A DNA stretch of 64,000 nt from Endozoicomonas sp. G2_1 (GTDB lineage: Bacteria; Pseudomonadota; Gammaproteobacteria; Enterobacterales; Alteromonadaceae): NCBI RefSeq assembly GCF_017744155.1, contig NZ_JAGHQT010000003.1:126001-190000 (forward strand), read 5' to 3'. Made by a program: the position numbers and the translations under genes. Of the stretch, positions 29,557-39,208 are shown one piece after another. Under the pieces are notes generated by a model. That model ran no database searches. It saw only the letters and a program-made list of their open reading frames with translations, and was not told the origin of the DNA. Positions within the stretch are counted from its first letter, which is position 1. Each line of letters begins with the position of its first letter.

Positions 29557-30528
29557 ATGCCTTGTCATATTGCAAGATACCGAGATAAAGCCACTCAAAA
29601 ATTTGGTTGGGCGTTAGTGAGCAATGGTTTTTACGCGATTGAAACCAACAGCCAAGATACACAATCCTTTATCAATAACTGCCGAGCATTGGCCTTTGAA
29701 AAGGCTGACAACTTGAGCAGTTATCAAGCACAAAAACTGGATGAACAGTCTATTGAACTGTTATCACCAATCACCAAACCATGTCGAATTTTATGTCAGG
29801 GTTCTAATTATCCTGCGGCACGCATTGAAACCGGTGCCGACCCAGATAGTAAGGAATTTAACACGCTTTTTCACAAATCAGACGCCAGTATTACTGGACC
29901 AAACGCTGATATTGTTAAACCTAGTTGCGTAAGATTACTCGATTATGAAATTGAACTGGCTTTGGTCATTGGTCGCAACATCACTGAGTCGGTTAATGTC
30001 ACCGAACAAAATCTTCACCAGTTTATTGCTGGCATTGTCATGGTGCACGATGTAACGGCTCGCGATATTCAAATACCACAAGTTCAGTTTTACAAAGGTA
30101 AGAGTTATCGCACCTTTTGTCCGACAGGACCGTATCTGTGTTTATTAAAAGAACATGAGATAAAATACTTGTCTGAGCTCAATTTACAACTGAGTGTTAA
30201 TGGTCAAGTCAAGCAGATTGACCACACCAGTAACATGATTTACAAGCCCCATGAAACCTTAACTGAACTCTCGCAAATTGAAGATTTAGCGCCGGGCGAT
30301 ATGGTTTTTACCGGCTCGCCAGGGGGCTGTGCATTGTCGGTACCTCCAGCACCAGTTGTAAAGTTACTGGGACTGTTACCAGAATCGCTAAAATGGAAAT
30401 TGTTTGTCAAGAAACAAGCAAAAAACAACGACTATTTGCAATCGGGCGATAAAATTGAAGCGTCAATAAAAAGCGATGATGGCAAAATTGACTTAGGTAT
30501 TCAGCGCAACACAATTGTTAATCAGTAA
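29557..30528 (+). CDS. Fumarylacetoacetate hydrolase-family protein
   Basis: FAH-superfamily enzymes cleave carbon-carbon bonds of diketo acids or hydrate/decarboxylate related ring-cleavage products. The 323-aa protein has the metal-binding acidic segment LDYEIELALVIG, a central HDVTARDIQ stretch and C-terminal GDMVFTGSPGGC. AGAG precedes the ATG. It ends the TauD-SCP2-AraC-FAH group, which suggests breakdown of an oxygenated aromatic or keto-acid intermediate. The substrate cannot be named from sequence. Confidence 0.86.
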   Translation: MPCHIARYRDKATQKFGWALVSNGFYAIETNSQDTQSFINNCRALAFEKADNLSSYQAQKLDEQSIELLSPITKPCRILCQGSNYPAARIETGADPDSKEFNTLFHKSDASITGPNADIVKPSCVRLLDYEIELALVIGRNITESVNVTEQNLHQFIAGIVMVHDVTARDIQIPQVQFYKGKSYRTFCPTGPYLCLLKEHEIKYLSELNLQLSVNGQVKQIDHTSNMIYKPHETLTELSQIEDLAPGDMVFTGSPGGCALSVPPAPVVKLLGLLPESLKWKLFVKKQAKNNDYLQSGDKIEASIKSDDGKIDLGIQRNTIVNQ

Positions 30529-30550
30529 TGCTACTGGGTGCGTAAAGCAT

Positions 30551-30582
30551 AAAAAAACGCAGCATTTTTGCTGCGTTTTTTT
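30551..30582. terminator. Bidirectional intrinsic terminator
   Basis: Stem AACGCAGCA/TGCTGCGTT with flanking A and T runs sits between the convergent FAH-family and BCCT genes and can serve both. Confidence 0.88.
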
Positions 30583-30588
30583 GTGTGT

Positions 30589-32562
30589 TTAACCGGGTGT
30601 TGGTTGCTCTCGTAACAGATGTAAAAAGTGCATGTGTTTTTGGTACTGGTCGATAACATCGTTAATCACCGAAACTCGTGACCAACCCATAATATCGTAA
30701 TCCTGACCACCTTCACCAAGGTGTACTTCGGCGCGATAGTAATTTTCGTCGTCGCCGTTATCGATGTCTTCATCAATGTCAAAATCCGGCTGAGTGCGCG
30801 CTTTTTTGTAAATACCGTAAACAAAGTCATGCTCACTGCCGTGCTCAACAGTTAAATAAACACCGTTTTGAGTATTATTAACGGTAGAGCTAAGGCCAAG
30901 TTCAGTAAACTGTTGTTGGACAGTATTTAGCGCTTTTAGCGCCTTATTCTGTATGTAGCTATCAACGTCTTTTTTACTTGGCTGAGTAACGATGTTTTCC
31001 AGTCGGTCCTGCCAATCTTCCGGTTGTTGATAGGTGTTAATTGACACAGTATTGGCTTGTAAACTTTCACGCTTGGCCATTTCGACTTTAAGCGCGCGCA
31101 TTAAACCAAACATCGCGACTAGTAAAACAATAGTAAACGGTAAGGCACTGGCAATAGTCATGGTTTGCAGCGCGCTAAGACCACCGGCAAAGGATAAAAT
31201 AATTGCGACAACACCTACACCACAGGCCCAAAACAAGCGCTGCCACAACGGAGTATTGTTTTGGCCGTTAGAGCACAGCATATCAATGACCATGGCGCCA
31301 GAGTCACAAGAGGTGACAAAGAAAATTACAATCATGATCACTGATAAAAAGGTCAACGCTTGCGACCACGGGAAGTTTTCTAAGAAAACAAAGAGCGCGA
31401 CTGCGGCGTTTTCATTAACCATATCGGCGAGATTGGTGACACCTTGTTCAACAACAAGAGCGATAGCACTGTTGCCAAAAATGGTCATCCACAATAAGGT
31501 AAATGCAGTTGGCACTAGCATTACGCCAACAATAAATTCGCGTATGGTTCGGCCTTTTGAAATACGAGCGATAAACAAACCGACAAATGGCGCCCATGCT
31601 AGCCACCAGCCCCAATAGAATATGGTCCAGCCGCCAATCCAGCTTTTCTTTTCATAGGCGAATAAATTAAAAGTGTCACGAACAATATCTGATAAGTAAG
31701 TACCAATATTTTGGACGTAAGCCTGCAATAAAAATACCGTTGGCCCGAGAATAAAAATTAAGGCTAACAAGGCAACGGCGAGTAACATATTGGTTTCCGA
31801 AAGAATTTTAATTCCCTTGTCTAAACCCGTTGCCACTGAGATTGATGCCAATGCGGTAATTGCGACCATGATAATGACTTGATTGGTGGTTGATACCTCC
31901 AACGAAAATAAGTAATTAAGGCCAGAATTTACTTGGCTTGCACCTAAACCAAGGGAAGTAGCAACGCCAAATACGGTGCTAACAACGGCAAAAATATCAA
32001 TGACGTGCCCTGGCCAACCGTAAATTCTATCGCCAATAATCGGGTGCAAAGCCGAGCGCAAGGTCAAGGGTAACTTATGACGATAACTGAAGTAGGCGAG
32101 AATTAAGCCAACAATCGCGTAAATGGCCCAAGCGTTTAAACCCCAGTGAAAAAAGGTGATTTTCATCGCTTGTTTGGCGGCATCTAGACTGCCGACTTCC
32201 GCAGTGGGAGGCGACAAATAGTGCATTAATGGTTCAGCAACGCCAAAAAACATTAGGCCAATGCCCATACCAGCGGCAAATAACATCGACAACCAAGTTG
32301 AGAGTTTATAGTCGGGGCTGGCGTGCTCGGGGCCGAGTTTAATTGAGCCATAGCGCGATACACACAGGTAAACGACAAAGGTAACAATTGCAGCAACGGC
32401 CAATACGTAAAACCAGCTACCATTGGCAATAATTGCAGCCTGAACTTGATTGAAGACTTCTGCAGCGACGGTTGGCGAGAGTACAGCGGCTAAAATTAAA
32501 GAGGTAATAATGAATGCGGAGGGATAAAATACCGACTTGTTTAAGCCGTTTTTATCTGACAT
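30589..32562 (-). CDS. BCCT-family betaine/choline/carnitine transporter
   Basis: Secondary carrier for quaternary ammonium osmolytes, driven by Na+ or H+. The 657-aa protein has about twelve membrane segments and the BCCT signature WTIFYWGWWLAWAPF. The segment GMGIGLMFFGVAEP has the Gly-rich GMGIG shape typical of proton-coupled BetT-like members, whereas Na+-coupled BetP has a GxGxG variant. A hydrophilic C-terminal tail of about 160 aa resembles the BetT regulatory domain involved in osmotic activation. Monocistronic, with AAGG before the ATG. Marine habitat fits a choline or betaine role. Confidence 0.92.
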   Translation of the reverse strand: MSDKNGLNKSVFYPSAFIITSLILAAVLSPTVAAEVFNQVQAAIIANGSWFYVLAVAAIVTFVVYLCVSRYGSIKLGPEHASPDYKLSTWLSMLFAAGMGIGLMFFGVAEPLMHYLSPPTAEVGSLDAAKQAMKITFFHWGLNAWAIYAIVGLILAYFSYRHKLPLTLRSALHPIIGDRIYGWPGHVIDIFAVVSTVFGVATSLGLGASQVNSGLNYLFSLEVSTTNQVIIMVAITALASISVATGLDKGIKILSETNMLLAVALLALIFILGPTVFLLQAYVQNIGTYLSDIVRDTFNLFAYEKKSWIGGWTIFYWGWWLAWAPFVGLFIARISKGRTIREFIVGVMLVPTAFTLLWMTIFGNSAIALVVEQGVTNLADMVNENAAVALFVFLENFPWSQALTFLSVIMIVIFFVTSCDSGAMVIDMLCSNGQNNTPLWQRLFWACGVGVVAIILSFAGGLSALQTMTIASALPFTIVLLVAMFGLMRALKVEMAKRESLQANTVSINTYQQPEDWQDRLENIVTQPSKKDVDSYIQNKALKALNTVQQQFTELGLSSTVNNTQNGVYLTVEHGSEHDFVYGIYKKARTQPDFDIDEDIDNGDDENYYRAEVHLGEGGQDYDIMGWSRVSVINDVIDQYQKHMHFLHLLREQPTPG

Positions 32563-32803
32563 AAAGACAACCTTTTTATTTGTTATTGAAGTTGTGTTTT
32601 AAGGGTAACAAATCTAAATAAATAATGTTGGCTTAATTTGCTTAAATTGCGCTGTAGCGATGCTTATATATTTTAATCTTTAGTATAACCGGCTACTAAA
32701 AATGTCGCTTTTTGCGAGCCTGTTGTCGTCTTTTGCCAGTGTTTGGCGTAGTTTGATTCGCTAAAATTTCTCTTATCAATTAGTAATACAGAGAGAGTAT
32801 GGC

Positions 32804-33583
32804 ATGACAAATACGGCATTAATTACAGGTGCTTCAAACGGCATTGGTTTAGAGCTTGCGAAAATTCACGCACAACGAGGCGGCGATATAGTGCTCGTTG
32901 CTCGCAGCGAAAACAAGCTCAACAAACTTAAACGAGAACTTGAGCAACGCCATCGTATTAATGCGACGGTTATTGTTGCTGATTTGTCAGTGCCTGATGC
33001 CGCCCAGCAAGTTTTTCAGCAGACAGAAATGCTCGGCTTAACCATTGATATGTTGATCAACAATGCTGGTTTTGGCGGTCACGGTTTTTTTCACGAACGC
33101 GATCTAGCAGCTGAGCAGTCAATGATTCAAGTGAATATGACAACACTAACAAACTTAACTCATTTATATTTGCAGGGCATGGTGGCACGTCGTCGAGGAA
33201 AAATTCTCAATGTATCATCGACAGCTTCTTTTATGCCGGGACCATTACAAGCGGTTTACTACGCTACTAAAGCTTATGTTACGTCATTTAGTCAGGCAGT
33301 CGCTGAAGAAGTTGCCGAGCACAATGTTACGGTAACTGCACTATGTCCTGGTGCGGTAGCAACTGGCTTTGTTGACGCAGGTGATTTACAGGGAGTCGCG
33401 GCATTTGATAAAGCAAAATCTGCCGAATCAGTGGCGCAAGTAGGCTATCGTGATATGGAAAAAGGCACGTTGGTTTCGTTTAACGAAAGTGGTTTAAAGT
33501 TTATGTTGAATTGGATAACACCATTGCTTTCACGTAAGCGAGTACTGAAGATCTCTCGACAATTTATGGAAAAAAGTGCGTAA
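32804..33583 (+). CDS. Short-chain dehydrogenase/reductase
   Basis: NAD(P)-dependent oxidoreductase of 259 aa. It has the cofactor motif TGASNGIGLE, the NNAG motif in LINNAGFGG, and the catalytic Ser and YxxxK in NVSSTASF and YYATKAY. The Arg after the cofactor region (ARSENK) suggests NADPH preference. Substrate unknown. It precedes an AraC-type regulator by 35 bases on the same strand. Confidence 0.9.
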   Translation: MTNTALITGASNGIGLELAKIHAQRGGDIVLVARSENKLNKLKRELEQRHRINATVIVADLSVPDAAQQVFQQTEMLGLTIDMLINNAGFGGHGFFHERDLAAEQSMIQVNMTTLTNLTHLYLQGMVARRRGKILNVSSTASFMPGPLQAVYYATKAYVTSFSQAVAEEVAEHNVTVTALCPGAVATGFVDAGDLQGVAAFDKAKSAESVAQVGYRDMEKGTLVSFNESGLKFMLNWITPLLSRKRVLKISRQFMEKSA

Positions 33584-33618
33584 TAAATGGATATGAATAA
33601 CGACTAGATTATTTAACG

Positions 33619-34614
33619 ATGAAATTCGCGGCAAAATTTTCAGTATCGCCAAATTGGCTATTGTTGCTCAACGACATAGGCGCCTCGCCAAGTGACGTGC
33701 TCCGGTTTGGCCAACTGCCTGCTGATTTATTCTCACGGGCTGGAGCAACTTTGTCGCCGGGTGAATATTATCGGTTGTGGATCGGGATAGAGAAAGCACT
33801 GTCGGGGCAAGAGTTGCCTCTGTTGCTGGCAGAACATTTGAGTGTTGAGGTATTCGATGCACCGATTTTTGCCAGTATTTGCAGCGACAACTTAGCAATG
33901 GCGCTTGGACGGCTGCAGCGCTATAAGCCACTGATTGGCCCTGTACAAATAACCTTGAAGACAAGCTCGACCGTAACTGAATTGAGCTTGAGCTATTACG
34001 GCAACAAAGGCGTGTTGCCAAAAACACTGTGTTTGGCCGAATGTGTTTTTTTTACTCAGTTGGCGCGCTTAGCTACCCGAGCCCATGTCTGCCCACTGGC
34101 AATTACTTTACCGGAATTACCTGACGATATTGACGCCTATCAAGACTACTTTGGTTGTAAATTACAGCAGGGTGAACAAGTGAAAGTGCAGTTTAGTACT
34201 GAGGATGCTCAACGGCCTTTTTTAACGGCTAATGTTGCTATGTGGCAATTTTTTGAAGACAAGCTCAATTGTAAATTAGCCGATTTAGATCAAAGTGCAC
34301 AAACCTCTGAACGGGTGCGGGCAGTATTGTTGGAAGCTCTACCGAGTGGCACTGCGGATATTGACTCGGTGGCAAGTAAACTGGCAATGAGCCCAAGAAC
34401 GTTGCAGCGTAAGCTCAACGCAGAGCAACAAAATTTTAAAGGCTTGCTGCAAACTATTCGCACTGAACTTGCTGATCACTATTTGTGTAAATCGGAACTT
34501 TCGCTTTCTGAAATCTCATTTCTACTTGGCTTTAACGAGCCTAATTCGTTTATTCGCGCCTACACTAATTGGACGGGACTCTCACCTGGCAGTGTTAGGC
34601 TGCAGCACCATTAA
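33619..34614 (+). CDS. AraC-family regulator
   Basis: A 331-aa regulator with a PF12625-like sensory N-domain and a C-terminal AraC DNA-binding domain (KLAMSPRTLQRKLNAEQ; FLLGFNEPNSFIRAYTNW). It sits 35 bases after the SDR gene, so the two are probably co-transcribed and the regulator may control the dehydrogenase. It is a second member of this regulator type within 5 kb. Confidence 0.88.
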   Translation: MKFAAKFSVSPNWLLLLNDIGASPSDVLRFGQLPADLFSRAGATLSPGEYYRLWIGIEKALSGQELPLLLAEHLSVEVFDAPIFASICSDNLAMALGRLQRYKPLIGPVQITLKTSSTVTELSLSYYGNKGVLPKTLCLAECVFFTQLARLATRAHVCPLAITLPELPDDIDAYQDYFGCKLQQGEQVKVQFSTEDAQRPFLTANVAMWQFFEDKLNCKLADLDQSAQTSERVRAVLLEALPSGTADIDSVASKLAMSPRTLQRKLNAEQQNFKGLLQTIRTELADHYLCKSELSLSEISFLLGFNEPNSFIRAYTNWTGLSPGSVRLQHH

Positions 34615-34791
34615 TTAGTTCGGGCCAATGCTGATGCCAACACGGTAATTCTGGAATTGTCGATACAGCGACAATAACTAGCACTTGGTCGAAATGTCTG
34701 TTGTCGGCACTAGCATTCACTTGGCTATTCGCCTAAGCTAAATCGGTTAAATTAACCTTTTTTTCACATAAATAACAACTGGGAGACACCG

Positions 34792-36894
34792 ATGGGATAC
34801 CGTCTTAGTGTGTTGGCTGCTGTTTGTGGTTTGCTAGCTGTGAATAGCCCTGCTGTTGCAGGCAGCGATATGAGCAATCAAACCGAGCAACCGTCAAAGC
34901 GTTTTAGCGCTGAACGCGTTTTTGATATTGAATACGCCTCAGATCCACAAATTTCGCCAAACGGCAAAAAGGTCGCTTATATTCGTCATTCAATGGATAA
35001 AATGACCGACCGAGATACTAGCCGAATTTGGTTATACGACTTAGAAAAGAACACTCACTTGCCGTTACTTGATAGTAGCGCGAGCTCGTATTCACCGCGC
35101 TGGTCTCCCGATGGCAGTCGTTTACTATACGGTACGGTAAGCGATGGAAAACCTGAGCTTAAAGTTTACTATCTTGCTGATAATCGCAGTGTCTCGCTGG
35201 CGCAGTTTAGCCAAAGCCCATCGCGAGCGACGTGGTCGCCAGATGGCAAACACATTGCCTTTAACATGTTTGTGAAAACAGCAAAACCGAGTTTTGCGAC
35301 ACCACCAACACCACCGAAAGGTGCTAAGTGGAACCCCGGCGTTAAAGTATTCGATGACTTAACCTTTAGATTTGACGGTGCTGGCTATTTGCAAGAAGGT
35401 GCTACGCAAGCTTTTGTTTTACCGGTTGATGGCGGCACGCCGAGGCAACTGACTTTTGGTGAAGCGGATATGTCAGCACCAAGCTGGCTTGATAACGACA
35501 CCATTTTAGTGTCGGGTAACCGCGGTGAAAACCGAGACATGGACCCGATTGAAAGTGAAATCTATGCAGTTGAATTAGCCGACTTATCAATCAAGGCATT
35601 AACCGATCGCGACGGCCCAGACGGCTCACCTGTGGTCTCGCCAAACGGTAAGTTAATCGCTTATCGCGGTTACGACGACAAAGTGCTTTCTTATCAGCAG
35701 CAAAATCTTTATTTGATGAATGCTGATGGTTCAAAGCAACGTGAAATTATTGCTGATTTTGAGGGTTCAATTGGTCAGGTTGCTTGGACATCAGACAGTA
35801 AAAACATCGTCTTTTTGTCGGAAGATTACGGCGTATTAAGTCTTTATAAAACCAGTTTAAAAGGTAAAGTGACCAAGCTGCTAACCAACATTGGCGGTAC
35901 CTCCATTGGTCGCCCTTACGCTGCCGGTAGCTTTTCAATTAGCAAATCAAGCAAGCCGACCATTGCTTATACAGCAGGCTCTACCGACAAACCGGCTGAT
36001 TTAGCGGTTGCTAATTTTAAAGGTAAAAAGCAACGGGTGTTAACCGCGCTAAACGACGATGTTTTGCCATATTTAGAGATGGCAAAAATCGAAGAAATCA
36101 AAGTGAAATCGAGCCACGACGGCAAAGAAATTGAAGCTTGGGTAGCACTGCCTCCGGGCTTTAAAGCTGATGGCAGTTACCCGATGATTATCGAGATCCA
36201 CGGCGGTCCACACACTATGTACGGCCCTTATTTTGCCAGTGAAATTCAGCGTTTTGCTGCCGAAGGTTATGTGACAGTGTGGGCAAACCCACGAGGTTCA
36301 ACAGGTTACGGTGAAGACTTTGCGCAGGCAATTGACCGCGCTTATCCGGGTAACGATTACCACGATTTAATGACAGTGGTTGATGAGCTTGTTGCCCGTA
36401 AGTATGTTGACGACAAACGCCTCTTTGTTACTGGTGGCTCTGGTGGCGGTATTTTAACGGCTTGGATCGTTACAAAAACTAATCGTTTTGCCGCCGCGGC
36501 TTCGATCAAACCTGTAATTAACTGGATGACCATGGCACTTGCTGCTGACATTGGTCAATACGTGCGTCGCCACTGGATTCGCGAAGATCCTTGGTCAAAC
36601 CCAGAGGAATATTTGAAGCGTTCGCCAATCAGTTACATGGATAAAGTCAGTACTCCAACTTTAATGATGGTGGGTGAGCAAGACTTTAGAACACCTGCAT
36701 GGGAAGCCGAGCAGTTTTATACTGCCTTGAAAATGAACGGTGTTGATACTGCGCTAATTAGAGTGCCAGAAGCACCGCACTACATCGCTTCAAGACCAAG
36801 CCGATTAATCGCTAAAACCGACAATATTATGGGGTGGTTTGCTAAATACGACCCAGTAAAAATTGCTGAGAAGAAAGCTAAAAAAGAAAAATAA
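34792..36894 (+). CDS. Exported S9C-type acylaminoacyl/dipeptidyl peptidase
   Basis: A 700-aa serine peptidase with a signal peptide (about 1-24, ending AVAG), a WD40/TolB-like beta-propeller (SPDGSRLLYG and similar blades), and a C-terminal hydrolase domain. The nucleophile Ser is in GGSGGG, the Asp in GEQDFRTP and the His in EAPHYI. Together with the lipoprotein prolyl oligopeptidase at 22.3 kb and the S9 gene at the right edge, it suggests a peptide-scavenging lifestyle. GGGAG precedes the ATG; a terminator follows. Confidence 0.9.
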   Translation: MGYRLSVLAAVCGLLAVNSPAVAGSDMSNQTEQPSKRFSAERVFDIEYASDPQISPNGKKVAYIRHSMDKMTDRDTSRIWLYDLEKNTHLPLLDSSASSYSPRWSPDGSRLLYGTVSDGKPELKVYYLADNRSVSLAQFSQSPSRATWSPDGKHIAFNMFVKTAKPSFATPPTPPKGAKWNPGVKVFDDLTFRFDGAGYLQEGATQAFVLPVDGGTPRQLTFGEADMSAPSWLDNDTILVSGNRGENRDMDPIESEIYAVELADLSIKALTDRDGPDGSPVVSPNGKLIAYRGYDDKVLSYQQQNLYLMNADGSKQREIIADFEGSIGQVAWTSDSKNIVFLSEDYGVLSLYKTSLKGKVTKLLTNIGGTSIGRPYAAGSFSISKSSKPTIAYTAGSTDKPADLAVANFKGKKQRVLTALNDDVLPYLEMAKIEEIKVKSSHDGKEIEAWVALPPGFKADGSYPMIIEIHGGPHTMYGPYFASEIQRFAAEGYVTVWANPRGSTGYGEDFAQAIDRAYPGNDYHDLMTVVDELVARKYVDDKRLFVTGGSGGGILTAWIVTKTNRFAAAASIKPVINWMTMALAADIGQYVRRHWIREDPWSNPEEYLKRSPISYMDKVSTPTLMMVGEQDFRTPAWEAEQFYTALKMNGVDTALIRVPEAPHYIASRPSRLIAKTDNIMGWFAKYDPVKIAEKKAKKEK

Positions 36895-36918
36895 TTATTC
36901 TTTTAGTCGATAGTGTTG

Positions 36919-36952
36919 AAAAGGGTTATTTTGTTTGAAATAGCCCTTTTTT
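36919..36952 (+). terminator. Intrinsic terminator
   Basis: A thirteen-base stem, AAAAGGGTTATTT against AAATAGCCCTTTT with one G-T pair, and a T-run, 25 bases after the S9C peptidase stop. Confidence 0.85.
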
Positions 36953-37064
36953 ATTGTCTTTAACTTTATTGTACCAGTTCCCTGCTAGCAGCTAGATACT
37001 TGAATTAATAGTTGTCGTCTCAATCTTATTTAGCGTAATACCATTGAAATAAAAGGAAAATGAG

Positions 37065-37511
37065 ATGGAAATTAACTTAAGAGAAATTACCAAAGACAAC
37101 TGGCTCGATATGATAGAACTCGAAATCACCAAGGAACAAGAGAATTACGTTGCGTTGAATTCAGAGGCGATCGCCGCGTCTAAATTTTACGATTACTACG
37201 TTAATCGCGGTATTTATTTAGGTGATAAACCCGTTGGTTTTATTCAATATTACCCAAACTTTGACGATGGTAAGCCCAATGAAATATTTATTGATCAATT
37301 GATGATTGATGTCGGTCACCAAGGCAACGGTTATGGCACTAAGGCTATTAGCCTCGTGCTTGATGAAATTAAAAAGCTCGTGGGTTTTAACGCCATTTCA
37401 ATTTGTTATGTTGAGGGGCACGACGTAATGAAAAAGTTTTTTGAGCGTTTCGGGTTTGAAGTGGTTGAACAGGATGAATTCGACGAGACCATTATGGAAC
37501 TGCATTACTGA
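37065..37511 (+). CDS. GNAT-family N-acetyltransferase
   Basis: A 148-aa acetyl-CoA-dependent acyltransferase. The acetyl-CoA-binding motif A is visible as HQGNGYGTKAISLVLDEIKK, preceded by the beta-strand FIDQLMIDV. The order resembles spermidine acetyltransferase or streptothricin acetyltransferase-like members, but the acceptor cannot be assigned. AGGA precedes the ATG. It stands alone between a terminator and the next gene. Confidence 0.86.
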   Translation: MEINLREITKDNWLDMIELEITKEQENYVALNSEAIAASKFYDYYVNRGIYLGDKPVGFIQYYPNFDDGKPNEIFIDQLMIDVGHQGNGYGTKAISLVLDEIKKLVGFNAISICYVEGHDVMKKFFERFGFEVVEQDEFDETIMELHY

Positions 37512-37636
37512 CAAAAGCGCCATCAACCGCACAATCCCTGCTTGTTATCGTATATTTAAAGCACATGGAAGTGATGTTTTATAGTCTATTTATCAAACTG
37601 TTAGAACTTACTGTATCAAACAAGGAAATAACAATT

Positions 37637-39097
37637 ATGTTGAAGTTGCTCGCTAGGAGGTTACGCTCGATACCTTCTTTAAGTGTCGCTATGGTTGCGT
37701 TGTCGTTGGTTGGTGTCAATGCTTGGGCGAGTGAAGCGGATGGCTTTATGAATAAGCTCAAATCGCATTATGAAAAAACGCGCTCAATTAAAAGATTTTC
37801 TCTGAATTATCACTTTTTAAATAAACAATATCGATCATACGATTATTGGGATTATCGAGTGCCAGATAGAGTCATGTCGCTCAGAATGGTTGAAGTGGAT
37901 TTGGAAAAGAAGCACTTCTATGACAACGACATCTTGTACGCTCCCGGCGGTAAAATACTTGATAGAGTTCAGTTTCAAAATGACACTCATAGTTATTATT
38001 ACGAGCGTAATGGTAACTTTTTAGGTAAACGCTTTTTTAATCGAGGCATGGGAAACTTCGACCGATTTATGAGTTTTATGGCGATAAATATCGACTTTTT
38101 AGCGGTAAGACCGCTATTAGATGAAATGGATATAGCTAACACTATTAGTGTTCACCAAAACCCTAAACGTGGCACAACAGTTGTTACTCATAAAGTTTCG
38201 GAAGATAGTATTATCGATTATGAATTTAATACTAGCCCACTGCAACTGGTCTCACTTCACAATAAGTCACGGCAAGCTCGCTATCTTTATGATGATTACC
38301 AAACAACCAGAGGCATTACTTTTGCGCGTTCGGTAAATAAGTACTACAACGGGTCATCTGAGCCTGCTTACATTAGTTTTAATGACAAGTTCGATGTTAT
38401 TGAGCAGGTTGACTCGGGCAAGCTTCAATTGCCTTCGGGGTATGGCCCTGAAATGGTTCGCGGCGATGGTGTTTTGGTGACAAAAGAAATAGCCCAAGAC
38501 CTTTATCTGATTACCGATTCTGCCGCGTGGCGCAACAGCTTGTTTAAAGTCACAGGCGACAGCATTACCGTATTTGGCGCAAGTGGTTACCCCGAATTAG
38601 CAGATAAAATTATTAAGCAGATTGGTGAGCAATTTCCCACTAAAACGATTAGTGCAGTTCACGTTACCCATCCACATAAATCTGATATTGGTGGCCTTAG
38701 TGTATACGCTGAACAAGGTATTGAAATACTTGCCGACCAGTACACTATTGAGGCCATCAAAGCTTTCCCTGATTTTGCTAATAACATCGATAAATTTCAA
38801 TTTCGGATAATTGAAAATGAACAATTGATCGATGGTGCGCACTTTTATGTTTTAGAGAGTACTCACGCGAAAAGACAAAGTTTTGTTTACTTCAAAGAAA
38901 GCGGCGTAATTTTCCAAGCGGACTTTTTAAACATTGCTTTCGACAATACTATTCCTAAGGTCATCCCCAGTTACACTAAAGCTTTTATTGACTTTATTCG
39001 AAGCAAACAGCTCAAATTTAATCGTATTGTTGGCAATTACCAAAATAACAATATTTCAGTTGAGGTTGTGAACAAAACCTATGACGCATTGATGTGA
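37637..39097 (+). CDS. Exported protein with degenerate metallo-beta-lactamase fold
   Basis: A 486-aa protein from ATG 37637 (AGGA ten bases upstream), with a signal peptide ending near AWAS. The N-terminal ~270 residues are a beta-rich region without a family I recognise. The C-terminal part (about 290 to the end) looks like an MBL fold: THPHKSDIGG replaces the usual HxHxDH, STHAKRQS may supply a third His, GVIFQADFL a bridging Asp, and GNYQNN stands where the last His is expected. Metal binding may therefore be partial or lost. Family relation is inferred from motif order. Confidence 0.6.
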   Translation: MLKLLARRLRSIPSLSVAMVALSLVGVNAWASEADGFMNKLKSHYEKTRSIKRFSLNYHFLNKQYRSYDYWDYRVPDRVMSLRMVEVDLEKKHFYDNDILYAPGGKILDRVQFQNDTHSYYYERNGNFLGKRFFNRGMGNFDRFMSFMAINIDFLAVRPLLDEMDIANTISVHQNPKRGTTVVTHKVSEDSIIDYEFNTSPLQLVSLHNKSRQARYLYDDYQTTRGITFARSVNKYYNGSSEPAYISFNDKFDVIEQVDSGKLQLPSGYGPEMVRGDGVLVTKEIAQDLYLITDSAAWRNSLFKVTGDSITVFGASGYPELADKIIKQIGEQFPTKTISAVHVTHPHKSDIGGLSVYAEQGIEILADQYTIEAIKAFPDFANNIDKFQFRIIENEQLIDGAHFYVLESTHAKRQSFVYFKESGVIFQADFLNIAFDNTIPKVIPSYTKAFIDFIRSKQLKFNRIVGNYQNNNISVEVVNKTYDALM

Positions 39098-39136
39098 TAA
39101 CGACAGAGTTGAAGGTGTGCAATGTAAGTAGTGATA

Positions 39137-39177
39137 AATGTTGGCTACCCAGTTCGTTTAATCAGGTAGCCAACATT
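39137..39177. repeat. 13-bp perfect inverted repeat between convergent genes
   Basis: Arms AATGTTGGCTACC (39137-39149) and GGTAGCCAACATT (39165-39177) are perfect complements with a fifteen-base loop. It lies between two convergent genes. Neither side has a T-run, so it is not a canonical intrinsic terminator, though it may still end or stabilise both transcripts. Confidence 0.6.
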
Positions 39178-39208
39178 CTTAGGAGGCAATTACTAAAATA
39201 GCTCTGTG

